Source: VAZQ01 sp963744275 | GTDB taxonomy: Bacteria > Pseudomonadota > Alphaproteobacteria > Rhizobiales > Xanthobacteraceae | Reading direction: 5' to 3' | DNA length: 64,000 nt | NCBI GenBank assembly: GCA_963744275.1 | Contig: CAVUSX010000025.1 | Span: 310,001 to 374,000, forward strand | In this document: positions 36,713 through 45,594 of the stretch, one piece after another | Position numbering within the stretch: the first letter of the stretch is position 1 | Layout of the letters: each line of letters opens with the position of its first letter | Program-made: the position numbers and the translations under genes | Notes under the pieces: generated by a model | The model's input: the letters and a program-made list of their open reading frames with translations, nothing else | Databases searched by the model: none | Told to the model about the DNA's origin: nothing

Positions 36713-37501
36713 TTGGAGCTCAAGGGAAAAGCCGCCGTCGCCACCGGGGCGAGCTCGGATGACGGCATCGGCGCGGAATGCGCGAAGATCTTGGCCTCGC
36801 GCGGCTGCAACGTGCTGGTGAACTATGCCACCAACAAGGCCGGCGCCGAGAAGGTCGTGGCGCACTGCAAAGCCGCGGGCGTGGACGCGATCGCGGTGCA
36901 GGGCGACGTCTCGAAGGACGAAGACTGCGTGCGGCTGGTCAAGACGGCGGTCGATCGCTGGGGCCGGCTCGACGTGCTCATCAACAATGCGGCCACCACC
37001 AAGCCGATCCCGCACAAGCGCATGGACCTGCTCGACGCCGCCGAGTTCCAGCGCGTCTACGGCGTCAATCTCATCGGCAATTACCAGATGTGCCGGGCGG
37101 CCGCCCCCCACCTCAAGGCGACCGGCGACGCGGCAATCGTGAATATCTCCTCGGTCGGCGCCATGCGGGCCGGCGGCAGCTCGATGGCCTATGTGGCCTC
37201 GAAGGGCGCGCTCAACACCTTGACGCTCTCGATGGCGCGGCTGCTGGCGCCGGAGGTGCGGGTCAATGCGCTGTGCCCCGGCGGCATGCTGGGCCACTGG
37301 ACGCGGCAGATTCTGACCGAGGAGCAGTATCAGGAGCGGGTGCGGCGGGCGAAGACCGAATTCCCGCTGGGCAAGGGAATCTGGCCGGTCGACGTGGCGC
37401 GCGCCGCCCTCTTCCTGGTCGAGGTCGCGACCGTCATGACCGGGGAATGCATCCGCATGGACTGCGGCCAGCATCTCGGCGAGACCAGCGTGCGGCACTG
37501 A
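36713..37501 (+). CDS. Short-chain dehydrogenase/reductase (SDR)
   Basis: 262 residues from TTG 36713 (GGGGAGG 6-12 bases upstream). The cofactor loop ATGASSDDGIGAECAKIL is a slightly unusual TGxxxGIG with two extra residues. NINN-type motif NNAATT, catalytic Ser in NISSVGAM and YVASKGALN with YxxxK complete the active site. GECIRMDCGQHLGE is the typical C-terminus. Likely NADP-linked by the loop, but that is a weak guess. Follows the Bug receptor by 20 bp. Confidence 0.9.
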   Translation: MELKGKAAVATGASSDDGIGAECAKILASRGCNVLVNYATNKAGAEKVVAHCKAAGVDAIAVQGDVSKDEDCVRLVKTAVDRWGRLDVLINNAATTKPIPHKRMDLLDAAEFQRVYGVNLIGNYQMCRAAAPHLKATGDAAIVNISSVGAMRAGGSSMAYVASKGALNTLTLSMARLLAPEVRVNALCPGGMLGHWTRQILTEEQYQERVRRAKTEFPLGKGIWPVDVARAALFLVEVATVMTGECIRMDCGQHLGETSVRH

Positions 37502-37564
37502 TGCCGGGAACAGATGCGTTGCCGCCTGCCGGCCTGATGTCGTATCCTGCCGGCGAGCGTGAGC

Positions 37565-37672
37565 GCATTAGAGCATTTTCAGGAAAAGTGGACGCCGGTT
37601 TTCCGTCCGAAAATGCGATAATGCAAAAATGTGAGAGCGGTTTCTTTCTCCGGTAATGTGAAACCGCTCGAG
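37565..37672. repeat. Rhizobial-type GAGCATTTTC palindrome with adjacent GAGCGGTTTC hairpin
   Basis: GAGCATTTTCAGGAAAAG at the left pairs imperfectly with CGGTTTTCCGTCCGAAAATGC at the right. Directly after it, GAGCGGTTTC and GAAACCGCTC form a second hairpin. The first type occurs in very many copies in Rhizobiales genomes. The second hairpin could end transcription of the SDR gene. A shorter relative of the second hairpin is at 51631-51668. Confidence 0.7.
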
Positions 37673-37700
37673 GCTGGATTCGACGAGGGAAAACCACATC

Positions 37701-38090
37701 ATGAGCGTGAAATTGCATTCAACGGCTGTGTTGGCGGGCCTTGCCTTGGCCGCCGCGACCGGCGCCGCTTGCGCGCATCATTCGTTCGCCATGTTCGACA
37801 TGGAGCACCCGATCGAGATTTCGGGCACCGTGAAGGAGTTCAAGTTCGTCAGCCCGCACACGCTCCTCATATTGGAGGTCAAGGGCGCCGATGGCGTGGT
37901 CAAGGATTGGACCCTCGAGGGCGGCGCGCCCGGACTGCTGGTCCGCGACGGGATGACCTCCAAGAGCCTCAAGCCCGGCGACGAGATCAAGGCCACCATC
38001 AATCCGCTGCACAGCGGCGCCGAAGGCGGTTCCTACCAGCCGCTCGCCATCAAGTTCAAGGACGGCACGCCGGTCGCGCAGCCCAAATAG
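37701..38090 (+). CDS. Small exported protein, DUF6152-like
   Basis: 129 residues with signal peptide (TAVLAGLALAAATGAACA). The mature start HHSFAMFDMEHPIEISGTVK is the hallmark of DUF6152 proteins. VSPHTLLILEVKGADG and LEGGAPGLLVRDGMTSKSLK follow, an OB-like fold probable. The HHSF pair at the mature N-terminus could bind a metal. It is usually found, as here, next to a second exported protein (38138-38980); role unknown. Confidence 0.8.
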   Translation: MSVKLHSTAVLAGLALAAATGAACAHHSFAMFDMEHPIEISGTVKEFKFVSPHTLLILEVKGADGVVKDWTLEGGAPGLLVRDGMTSKSLKPGDEIKATINPLHSGAEGGSYQPLAIKFKDGTPVAQPK

Positions 38091-38137
38091 CGGCGCGAAC
38101 CCATCGCTGCAGTCGGTCCTTCCGGGAGGTAAAGCAA

Positions 38138-38980
38138 ATGCTGTCCAAGAGCATGATTTGTTTGATTGCGCTGGCCACGGCCGTGATCGCGCCGCCGGTT
38201 GCGGCGCAGCAGCCGTTCGACGAAAGCCGGTATCCCGACTTCGCGGGCCAATGGGAAGGGATGGGGAGGCTCGGCGTCTTCGACCAGACCAAGCCGCCCG
38301 GGCGCGGGCAGCAAGCGCCGCTCACGCCGGAATATCAGGCGAAATTCGAGGCCAATCTCGCCGATGTGGCCAAAGGCGGGTTCGGCGACGACCCGGTCTA
38401 CAACTGCATTCCGGAGGGCATGCCGAGGGCAACCACCCTGGTGCTGCCGATGGAGATCGTGGTTACCCGCAACACCACCTACATGCTGATGGAATACCTG
38501 AGCATGCTGCGCCGCATCTACACGGACGGGCGCGCCTTTCCGACCGACGAGGACCCCTCCTGGATGGGCTATTCGATCGGCAAGTGGGTCGAGCCCGACG
38601 CCAGCGGCCGGTTCACCACTCTCGAGGTCGAGACCCGCAACCTGAAGAACCCGCGCACCTTCGATCCCAGCGGCATTCCGGTGCACGAGGACGGCCAGAC
38701 CATCGTCAAAGAGAGATTCTATCTCGACAAGGCCAACCAGGATATTCTGCACGATGAGGTCACGGTCTACGACCATGCGCTCACCCATCCGTGGACCGTG
38801 CTCAAGACCATGAAGCGCGAGAAGAAGCCGATCTGGGTCGAATCGATCTGCGGCGAGGGCAATGTCCACGTCAATATCGGCGGTCAGCACTACATGCTCA
38901 ACGGCGATGGCGAGCTGATGCCCACGATGAAGGATCAGCCGCCGCCGAGCTTGAAGCATTTCAATCAGACCAAGAACTGA
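38138..38980 (+). CDS. Exported protein of unknown function paired with the DUF6152 protein
   Basis: 280 residues from ATG 38138 with GGGAGGT upstream and signal peptide (ICLIALATAVIAPPVAAQQ). YPDFAGQWEGMGRLGVFDQT and PLTPEYQAKFEANLADVAKG, then CIPEGMPRATTLVLPMEIVV, a strand-rich middle (TTLEVETRNLKNPRTFDPSG) and DQPPPSLKHFNQTKN at the end. The FAGQW...LTPEYQA...CIPEGMPR arrangement recurs in proteobacterial exported proteins encoded beside DUF6152 genes. No enzymatic motif seen. 47 bp after the previous gene, so one transcript. Confidence 0.75.
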   Translation: MLSKSMICLIALATAVIAPPVAAQQPFDESRYPDFAGQWEGMGRLGVFDQTKPPGRGQQAPLTPEYQAKFEANLADVAKGGFGDDPVYNCIPEGMPRATTLVLPMEIVVTRNTTYMLMEYLSMLRRIYTDGRAFPTDEDPSWMGYSIGKWVEPDASGRFTTLEVETRNLKNPRTFDPSGIPVHEDGQTIVKERFYLDKANQDILHDEVTVYDHALTHPWTVLKTMKREKKPIWVESICGEGNVHVNIGGQHYMLNGDGELMPTMKDQPPPSLKHFNQTKN

Positions 38981-39162
38981 AGGCGGTGGGGTTCCCGGGT
39001 GCCGCCTCCGGGCCACCCGGATAGTGCGAAATCGATCGCGATTTCAAGCCCTTGGGGGCTTGATCTCGTGCGCTGGCTCCGCGCCGGCCGGCGCCGAGAT
39101 ATCGTTGGGAAGGCCGCCGGATGGATGCTACGGTGCCCCACCTTTGGGGATCCGGAGCCGTC

Positions 39163-40986
39163 ATGACATCGACCCAGGCAGCGCCCGGCAGCGCCAACGT
39201 GCTCCACTTCGTGATGGTCAAGCCGAGCCATTACGATGACGACGGCTATCCGATCCAGTGGGTGCGATCGGCCATTCCCTCCAATACGTTGGCCTGCCTC
39301 AACGGGCTCGCCGAGGACGCACGCCGCCGCCAGGTTCTGGGGCCGGACGTCGAAATTCGCCTGCACACCTACGACGAGACCAACCGGCGCGTGCGGCCCG
39401 ACCGGATCATCCGCATGATCGAGCGGGAAGGGGGCCGCGCCCTGATCGGCCTCGTCGGCGTGCAGTCGAACCAGTTTCCGCGCGCCGTCGACCTCGCCCG
39501 GCAATTCCTCGCCGCCGGCCTGCCGGTCTGCATCGGCGGCTTCCACGTCTCCGGCTGCATCGCCATGCTGCCGGAGCTGCCGTCCGATATCCGGGCCGCG
39601 CAGGAGCTCGGCGTCTCCTTCTTCGCCGGCGAGGCCGAGAACGCCCGCCTCGACGCGGTGCTGCAGGACGCCTGGAACGGCAAGCTTAAGCCCATCTACA
39701 ATTACATGGACGACCTGCCCTCGCTCGAAGGCGAGCCGGCCGCGATCCTGCCGGCGCAGCACGTGCGGCGCACCTCGGGCTCGCTGTCGAGCATCGATCT
39801 CGGCCGCGGCTGTCCCTACCAATGCTCGTTCTGCACCATCATCAACGTGCAGGGCCGCAAGAGCCGTTTCCGCTCGCCCGACGATCTGGAGCGGATCGTG
39901 CGCCTCAATTATGCCCAGGGCATCAAGCGCTTCTTCATCACCGACGACAATTTCGCCCGCAACAAGCATTGGGAGCCGTTGCTCGACCGCATGATTCAAA
40001 TGCGCGTCGGGGAGGGGCTCAACATCGGCTTCACCATCCAGGTCGACACGCTCTGCCACAAGATTCCGAACTTCATCGAGAAGGCGACGCAGGCCGGCGT
40101 GCGCCGCGTCTTCATCGGGCTGGAGAACATCAATCCCGACAACCTGATGGCGGCCAACAAGCGCCAGAACAAGATCACCGAATACCGCATCATGCTGCAG
40201 AAATGGCGCCAGCACGGCGCCATCACCTATGCGGGCTACATCCTCGGCTTCCCGGGCGATACCAAGGAATCGATCAAGCGCGACATCGAGATCATCAAGC
40301 GCGAGCTGCCGCTCGACATTCTCGAGTTCTTCTTCCTGACGCCGCTGCCCGGCTCGGAGGACCACAAGGGCCTCTGGACCAAGGGCGTCTGGATGGACCC
40401 CGACATGAACAAGTACGACCTCAACCACCGGGTGGCGCATCATTCCAGGATGTCGGACACGGAATGGGAGGAGGCCTACAAGGCGGCGTGGGAGACCTAC
40501 TACACGCCCGAGCATATCCGCACGATCCTGCGCCGCGCCGCCGCCAATCCGCTCGGCCGGATGAAGACGACCTTGACCACGATCCTGTGGTTCTATCTCG
40601 CCTTCAAATATGAAGGCGTGCATCCGCTGGAAGCCGGCATCTTCCGGCTCAAGTTCCGCCGCGACCGGCGGCTGAGCTTGCGGCGGGAAAGCCCGTTGGT
40701 GTTCTATCCGCGCTATGTCGGAGAGACGCTGGCCAAGGCTTGGCGCGCCTGGTCGATCTACCGGCGCACCAAGGCGATGCTGACGCAGATCGAGGCCGCG
40801 CCCGACCGCTGGACCTATAGCGACCTCGCGATCGCGCCGCCCTTGGACAACGAGTTCGAGGCGCTCGATCTCTATCACGCGACCGCCGGCGGCGAGGCGG
40901 CGCTCGAGCGCAAGCGCCGCGACGAGGCCATCCGGGCCGGCGCCCATGCGCCGGCGCGCCCGCAGGCTCCCGCGACGGCGGTTTGA
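39163..40986 (+). CDS. B12-binding-domain radical SAM protein
   Basis: 607 residues from ATG 39163, which has GGAG 8 bases upstream; an in-frame ATG at 39121 is less likely. The N-terminal domain (NGLAEDARRRQVLGPDVEIR, ALIGLVGVQSNQFPRAVDLA, CIGGFHVSG) has a cobalamin-binding-like Rossmann layout but lacks DxHxxG, so cobalamin may not bind. The radical SAM core begins DLGRGCPYQCSFC (Cys of the 4Fe-4S cluster) and continues with FFITDDNFARNK, RRVFIGLENINPDNL and YAGYILGFPGDTKESI. A C-terminal domain of about 200 residues follows. It stands alone between repeats; reaction unknown. Confidence 0.87.
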   Translation: MTSTQAAPGSANVLHFVMVKPSHYDDDGYPIQWVRSAIPSNTLACLNGLAEDARRRQVLGPDVEIRLHTYDETNRRVRPDRIIRMIEREGGRALIGLVGVQSNQFPRAVDLARQFLAAGLPVCIGGFHVSGCIAMLPELPSDIRAAQELGVSFFAGEAENARLDAVLQDAWNGKLKPIYNYMDDLPSLEGEPAAILPAQHVRRTSGSLSSIDLGRGCPYQCSFCTIINVQGRKSRFRSPDDLERIVRLNYAQGIKRFFITDDNFARNKHWEPLLDRMIQMRVGEGLNIGFTIQVDTLCHKIPNFIEKATQAGVRRVFIGLENINPDNLMAANKRQNKITEYRIMLQKWRQHGAITYAGYILGFPGDTKESIKRDIEIIKRELPLDILEFFFLTPLPGSEDHKGLWTKGVWMDPDMNKYDLNHRVAHHSRMSDTEWEEAYKAAWETYYTPEHIRTILRRAAANPLGRMKTTLTTILWFYLAFKYEGVHPLEAGIFRLKFRRDRRLSLRRESPLVFYPRYVGETLAKAWRAWSIYRRTKAMLTQIEAAPDRWTYSDLAIAPPLDNEFEALDLYHATAGGEAALERKRRDEAIRAGAHAPARPQAPATAV

Positions 40987-41011
40987 ACTCTCCGTGGGGT
41001 GGTGCGATCGT

Positions 41012-41069
41012 TCCCTCCCTTTAAGGGGGAGTGTGCGCCGAAGGCGCCGGGTGGGGGTCCTGTCCCCCA
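41012..41069. repeat. Family E-related palindromic element
   Basis: CCCTCCCTTTAAGGGGGAG, then GCGCCGAAGGCGC and GGGTGGGGGTCC, the same order of hairpins as the family E unit with diverged bases. Lies between the convergent radical SAM and zinc dehydrogenase genes. Related but weaker traces are at 3122-3170 and 34100-34130. Confidence 0.5.
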
Positions 41070-41159
41070 AAACATCGGTGATTGTCGCGTGACCGCCACC
41101 CGACGGGCTTCGGGGTCGGCCGCAATCAGGGGAGGCGAAGATGCGCCTCCTTGGCGGCC

Positions 41160-42269
41160 TCACGTCCAGGGCATCAGCGAGGCGTGGATCACGTCCGGCA
41201 CGCCTTTGCCGCCGACCGAGCGGATGGCGAGATCGACGTCCTTGAGCCCGAACCGGTGGGTGGTGATCTTCTCCAGGGGAAAGCGCTTGGAGGCGAGCTG
41301 CGCCAGCGCCAGCTCGCAGGCCTTGTAGCTGTGGCCGCGCGCGCTCTTCATGGTGATGAACTTCACGGTGAATTTCTCCAGCGGGAAGTTCGGGAAGGCC
41401 GCCATCTCGCCCTGCACCACGATGGTGCCGCCCTTGCGCTTGAGCGCTTCGATGCCGAGCAGGATCGGGATGGCGCCGGCCCCGGCCGTGCAGTCGAGCG
41501 AGACGTCGACGCCCTTGCCGCCGGTGATCTCCATGATGCGGGCGAGCGGATCCTCCTTCTGCACGTCGATCACGTAATCGGCGCCGAGCTCCTTGGCGAC
41601 CGCCATGCGGGCGCCGTCCTTGGAGGTGCCGGTGACGATGATGAGCGAGGCGCCGGCCTGCTTGCAGATGACGGTCTGCGACAGCCCCTGCTGGCCCGGC
41701 CCCTGGATCAGCACGGTGGAGTTGTAGCCGACGCCGCCGTCGAACAGCGACCACTCGACCCCGTTCGCCATCGGGGTCACCAGTCCGGCCAGCTCCGCCG
41801 AGACCCCCTTGGGCACGTGGTGCACCACCGCGTTCCAAGGCAGATAGACGTATTGGGCAAAGCCGCCCCACAGATGCGGCGCCTTCTCGGCCGAGGTGTA
41901 GCCGTAGCGGATGGCGTCCGGATTGGTGCGCCAGTTGGTGTTCTCGCAATGGCGGTATTGGCCGAGATGGCACCACTCGCATTTGCCGCACATCACGTAG
42001 TGCTCGACGAACACCAGGTCGCCTTCCTTAAAGCCCTTGCGGCGCGTGAATTCGCTGCCCGCCTTGGCGATGGTGCCGATGTTCTCATGCCCCATGATCA
42101 CCGGGGCGTCGGTCGGCGGATGCGCATAGAGCTTGACGTCGGTGCCGCAGATGCCGCCGACCTCCATCTTCATGAGCGCGCTGTCCGCCGGGATGTCCGG
42201 CATCGGGTATTCGCGGATCTCGGTCTTGCTCGGACCTGTTCTCACCGCCGCAAGCACTTTTTCTGCCAC
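41160..42269 (-). CDS. Zinc-dependent medium-chain alcohol dehydrogenase
   Basis: 369 residues. GTG 42269 is taken as start, with GGAGG 9 bases upstream. GGICGTDVKLYAHPP and MGHENIGTI hold the catalytic zinc ligands (Cys, His-Glu). CGKCEWCHLGQYRHCEN has the four structural-zinc Cys. The Rossmann region shows LIQGPGQQGLSQTVICKQA, where GPGQQG replaces the usual GxGxxG with Q. VSLDCTAGAGAIPILLGIEA and TMKSARGHSYKACELALAQL complete it. NAD(P)-dependent oxidation of an alcohol or polyol; substrate unknown. Confidence 0.9.
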   Translation of the reverse strand: MAEKVLAAVRTGPSKTEIREYPMPDIPADSALMKMEVGGICGTDVKLYAHPPTDAPVIMGHENIGTIAKAGSEFTRRKGFKEGDLVFVEHYVMCGKCEWCHLGQYRHCENTNWRTNPDAIRYGYTSAEKAPHLWGGFAQYVYLPWNAVVHHVPKGVSAELAGLVTPMANGVEWSLFDGGVGYNSTVLIQGPGQQGLSQTVICKQAGASLIIVTGTSKDGARMAVAKELGADYVIDVQKEDPLARIMEITGGKGVDVSLDCTAGAGAIPILLGIEALKRKGGTIVVQGEMAAFPNFPLEKFTVKFITMKSARGHSYKACELALAQLASKRFPLEKITTHRFGLKDVDLAIRSVGGKGVPDVIHASLMPWT

Positions 42270-42497
42270 TTTGGAAAACCTCCATCGCTGATATCTGCAA
42301 GGCGGCGGCAATCTAGACACATGGTGCCGAGAAGTCGAATGGCGAGTGGTGAGCGGCCTACCGCGGTTCCGCCGCCACTCCGCGCGTCTTTACGCCTGGA
42401 TTACCACTGGCACTCGCATGATTCGCCGCGCTACCCAACCTACAGGACCTGCGAAAACCGGAAACACCCACTGATATCAGATAGTTAGGATCGACCG

Positions 42498-42812
42498 TTG
42501 AACAAGTCCGCAACTATCGGGTTTCGCCGCAAGGCGCCCGGGCACGCCGCCGCCGCGGAGCAGGTGCGGGAGTGGACGCGCGCCCGCTTCGCCCTGCCGC
42601 CGGACGCCGCCGTCATGGTGGCGGAGGTCACCTGCGCGGTGCCGGGCTGCCCGCCGCTGGAGACCGTGGTGGCGTTCTGGACCGGGACCGACAGGCGGCA
42701 CCACTTCAAGGTGTTCAAGCCGCTCGCGGAGGTGGCGGCCGACGACCTGCCGCCGGCCTTCTTGAAGAACGCGCTGGCCGATATCGAGGGGGTCGGCTGC
42801 GAGTGCTGCTAG
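42498..42812 (+). CDS. Small conserved protein with C-terminal CxCC
   Basis: 104 residues from TTG 42498. AEQVREWTRARFALPPDAAV, AEVTCAVPGCPPLETVVAFW, RRHHFKVFKPLAEVAADDLP and the ending GVGCECC. Cys residues (TCAVPGC, CECC) could bind a metal or cluster. I recognise the PGCPPLETV...FKVFKP pattern as a conserved small-protein family but cannot give a function. Isolated between a divergent dehydrogenase and a repeat. Confidence 0.65.
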   Translation: MNKSATIGFRRKAPGHAAAAEQVREWTRARFALPPDAAVMVAEVTCAVPGCPPLETVVAFWTGTDRRHHFKVFKPLAEVAADDLPPAFLKNALADIEGVGCECC

Positions 42813-42816
42813 CTCG

Positions 42817-42955
42817 AGGTGGCGAATAGATTGTAGGGCGCAATCGCTTTATTGCGCCGCTTGGCGAGGCCGAGGGCATCGTGCCCGGTGGCGAGGCTGA
42901 TGGCGCAATAAAGCGATTGCGCCCTACGGCTACTCGCCACTTGCCATTCGCAGGG
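42817..42955. repeat. GTAG-bounded palindrome family B nested in a family D pair
   Basis: The core 42833-42927 runs from GTAGGGCGCAATCGCTTTAT to ATAAAGCGATTGCGCCCTAC with inner arms TTGCGCC/GGCGCAA. It is flanked by short family D arms (GGTGGCGAATAG on the left, CTACTCGCCACTTGCCATTC on the right), so one repeat appears inserted in another. Confidence 0.85.
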
Positions 42956-43067
42956 GCCCCCCGCGACTTGTCGAAGCCCCCGCAAACGCCTACTTTGAGT
43001 CGGAGGCCAATCTCGAAATCGCCGGCTTGATCAAAGGGTCGCCGGCCGCGGCTTATGGAACGATCGA

Positions 43068-44355
43068 ATGCTGAGAAAAGAACAGAACGACCTGCTGACC
43101 CAGACCGGCCCCGGCACCCCGATGGGCCAGGTATTCCGCAGCTATTGGCTGCCCGCCCTGATGGCGGCCGAGCTGCCGGAGAACGAGTGCCCGCCGGTGC
43201 GGGTCAAGATGCTGTCCGAGCGCCTGCTCGCCTTCCGCGACACCAACGGAAACTACGGCCTGATCGACGAGTTCTGCGCCCATCGCGGCGTCTCGCTGTG
43301 GTTCGGCCGCAACGAGGAGAACGGGCTGCGCTGCCCCTACCATGGCTGGAAATACGACACGACCGGCCAATGCATCGACGTTCCCTCCGAGCCGGCCGAG
43401 TCCGGCTTCTGCCAGAAGATCAAGCTCAAGTCCTATCCGCTGGTGAAGCGCGGGCCGGTGCTGTGGACCTATATGGGCCCGCCCGAGAAGCAGCCGCCGC
43501 TGCCGGAGTGGGAGTTCGCCACCGTTCCGGCCGAGCAGACCTTCATCTCCAAGCGGCTGCAGGACAGCAACTGGATGCAGGCCATGGAGGGCGGCATCAA
43601 TTCGAGCCACGTCTCCTTCCTGCATCGCGGCGACCTCGGCTCCGACCCGCTGTTCAAGGGCGCCAAGGGCAATGAATACAATCTCAGCGACATGCGGCCG
43701 CATTTCGAGGTCGTGGAGCAGCCCGGCGGGCTCTTCATCGGCGCCCGCCGCAACGCCGAGAACGGCAACTATTACTGGCGCATCACCCCCTGGGTGATGC
43801 CGACCTTCACCATGATCCCGCCGCGCGCCGACCATCCGATCCACGGCCATTTCTGGATTCCGATCGACGACGTGAGCTGCTGGGCCTGGACCTACGACTT
43901 CCATCCGGTGCGCGCGCTCTCCGCCCGCGAGGTCGATGCGCATGCGGGCCGGCGCCGGCGTGCATTGCAAATACGTGCCCGGCACCTATCGGCCGATCGC
44001 CAACAAGGACAACGATTATCTGATGGACCGCGCCGCCCAGAAGGCCGGCAAGACCTTCAGCGGCGTCGCCGGCTTCGCCAGCCAGGACGCCTCGCTGCAG
44101 GAGAGCATGGGGCCGATCTGCGACCGCACCAAGGAGAACCTGGTCTCCACCGACAACGGCATCATCATGGCGCGCCACCGTCTGCTGCGGGCCGCCAAGG
44201 CGCTCACGGAGAAGGGCGTCGTTCCGCCCGGCGTCGATCCCGAGCACCACAAGGTGCGCTCGGCCTCGGTGGTGCTGCCGCCCGACCAGGCCTTCAAGGA
44301 CGCCGCCAAGGAAGCCTTGACGGCGCGTCCCGGCGTGGCCCAGACGACGGTGTGA
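43068..44355 (+). CDS. Rieske-type aromatic-ring oxygenase (phthalate dioxygenase-like), one frameshift
   Basis: Oxygenase component that hydroxylates an aromatic ring. The Rieske [2Fe-2S] site is CAHRG (Cys, His) and CPYHGW (Cys, His). The mononuclear iron region is GGINSSHVSFLHRG, with the two His ligands five residues apart. LKSYPLVKRGPVLWTYMGPP is the conserved link. The frame shifts +1 near 43935 (after SAREVDA) and resumes at RAGAGVHCKYVPGTYRPIAN, ending at 44355; corrected length is about 428 residues, typical of the phthalate 4,5-dioxygenase group. No reductase gene is adjacent. A Pht5-like gene follows after a palindrome, consistent with phthalate-like aromatic acids. Confidence 0.88.
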
Positions 44356-44370
44356 GCAGCGGCACGGTGC

Positions 44371-44520
44371 GTAGGTTGGGTTAGCGCGGCCACCGGCGTC
44401 GAGATATCATGAAGAAGTTGCTCCGCGCGTAACCCAACACAGCCCCGTCCGCGATCGCGTTACGCGCGGCTCACCGCCCGACAGGATTGCGTCTTCACGG
44501 GCCGCGTTAACCCAACCTAC
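44371..44520. repeat. GTAG-bounded palindrome, family F
   Basis: GTAGGTTGGGTTAGCGCGGC on the left and GCCGCGTTAACCCAACCTAC on the right, with an inner GCGCGTAACCCAAC/GTTACGCGCGG hairpin pair. Fills nearly all the space between the Rieske gene and the next gene's start at 44534. Confidence 0.85.
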
Positions 44521-44533
44521 GAGCCCTTTGCAA

Positions 44534-45478
44534 ATGGCCGGACCCAAGCTCAAGACCGTCACCCGCACGCAGGGCAACAACCAGGCCCTCAAGGACGGCA
44601 CCGTCAAGCCGCGCAGCTTCGAGTTCGATTTCGTCGAGGTCGATCCGCTCATCGCCGCGTTCCGCCGCATGGTGCGGGGCAACGAGTTCGACATCTGCGA
44701 GATGGCGATCACCACCTATATTTGCGCCCGCGCCTTCGGCAAGCCGATGACGGCGGTGCCGGTTTTCCTGGTGCGCGCCTTTCACCACGGCGCGATCCTG
44801 GCCAATACCAAATCCGGCATCCGCACCCCCAAGGACCTCGAGGGCAAGCGGGTCGGCGTCAACCGCGGCTACACGGTCACCACCGGGGTGTGGGCGCGCG
44901 GCATCCTGAGCCAAGAATACGGCGTCGATCTGAGCAAGATCACCTGGGTGCTCTCCGGCGACGAGCACGTGGCCGAATATCGCCCGCCCGCCAATGTGGT
45001 GCCGATCGAGCCCGGCCAGAAGATGGGGGACATGCTGGCGGCGGGCGAGCTCGCGGCCGCCATCGGGGTCGAGGTCGATTCGCCCGATGTGAGGCCGCTC
45101 ATTCCCGACGCGTTCGAGACCGGGCTGGCGGCGCTGCGCCGGCGCGGCCTCTACCCGATCAATCATACCGTGGTGATCAAGAACGAGCTTCTCGCCGCCC
45201 ATCCGCAGCTCGCCGCCGATGTGTTCGACGCGTTCGCGGCCAGCAAGAACGTCTATCTCGAGCGCCTGCGGGCCGGCCGCATCGAGAAGCCGACCGAGAT
45301 GGACGAGCTGCACCGGCGGGTGATGCAGATCACCGGCGATCCGCTGCCCTACGGCATCGCCCCCAACCGGCAGGTCATCGAGGAGCTGATCGGCCATGCC
45401 GTCAAGCAGGGCATCATCACCAAGCCGGTGACGGTCGAGGAGCTGTTCGTGCCGAGCACGCGCGGGCTGACGGGGTAG
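44534..45478 (+). CDS. 4,5-dihydroxyphthalate decarboxylase (Pht5)-like PBP-fold protein
   Basis: 314 residues from ATG 44534. No signal peptide. VDPLIAAFRRMVRGNEFDIC, VPVFLVRAFHHGAILANTKS, KRVGVNRGYTVTTGVWARGI, DSPDVRPLIPDAF and YPINHTVVIKNELLA are shared with 13197-14189 (MEMSVSS/CEMAITT, YPIN-H). Position directly after a phthalate-dioxygenase-like gene fits the Pht3-Pht5 pairing of phthalate pathways, but the missing Pht4 dehydrogenase and the general resemblance to binding proteins leave the role open. Confidence 0.72.
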   Translation: MAGPKLKTVTRTQGNNQALKDGTVKPRSFEFDFVEVDPLIAAFRRMVRGNEFDICEMAITTYICARAFGKPMTAVPVFLVRAFHHGAILANTKSGIRTPKDLEGKRVGVNRGYTVTTGVWARGILSQEYGVDLSKITWVLSGDEHVAEYRPPANVVPIEPGQKMGDMLAAGELAAAIGVEVDSPDVRPLIPDAFETGLAALRRRGLYPINHTVVIKNELLAAHPQLAADVFDAFAASKNVYLERLRAGRIEKPTEMDELHRRVMQITGDPLPYGIAPNRQVIEELIGHAVKQGIITKPVTVEELFVPSTRGLTG

Positions 45479-45486
45479 CGAATTGT

Positions 45487-45575
45487 GATAGTGAGTGGCG
45501 AATAGGCGCGATAGCGACGATGCCCACGCGCCATTCGCTCACTCGCTACTCGCTATTGCACACTTCGCTATTCGC
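45487..45575. repeat. Family D inverted repeat (copy 4)
   Basis: ATAGTGAGTGGCGAATAGG on the left and GCCATTCGCTCACTCGCTAC plus TCGCTATT units on the right. It ends 20 bp before the GlcG-like start. Confidence 0.7.
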
Positions 45576-45594
45576 GTCTTCAATCGGACCCCCC

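Noticed and set aside
34892..37498. An 868-codon minus-strand frame over GST, Bug and SDR genes
   Set aside because: It is the mirror of three well supported plus-strand genes and shows no family motifs.
38965..41160. Long minus-strand extension of the zinc dehydrogenase frame to 38965
   Set aside because: An apparent open frame on this strand runs antisense through the radical SAM gene. The dehydrogenase has its own stop at 41160 in its true frame.
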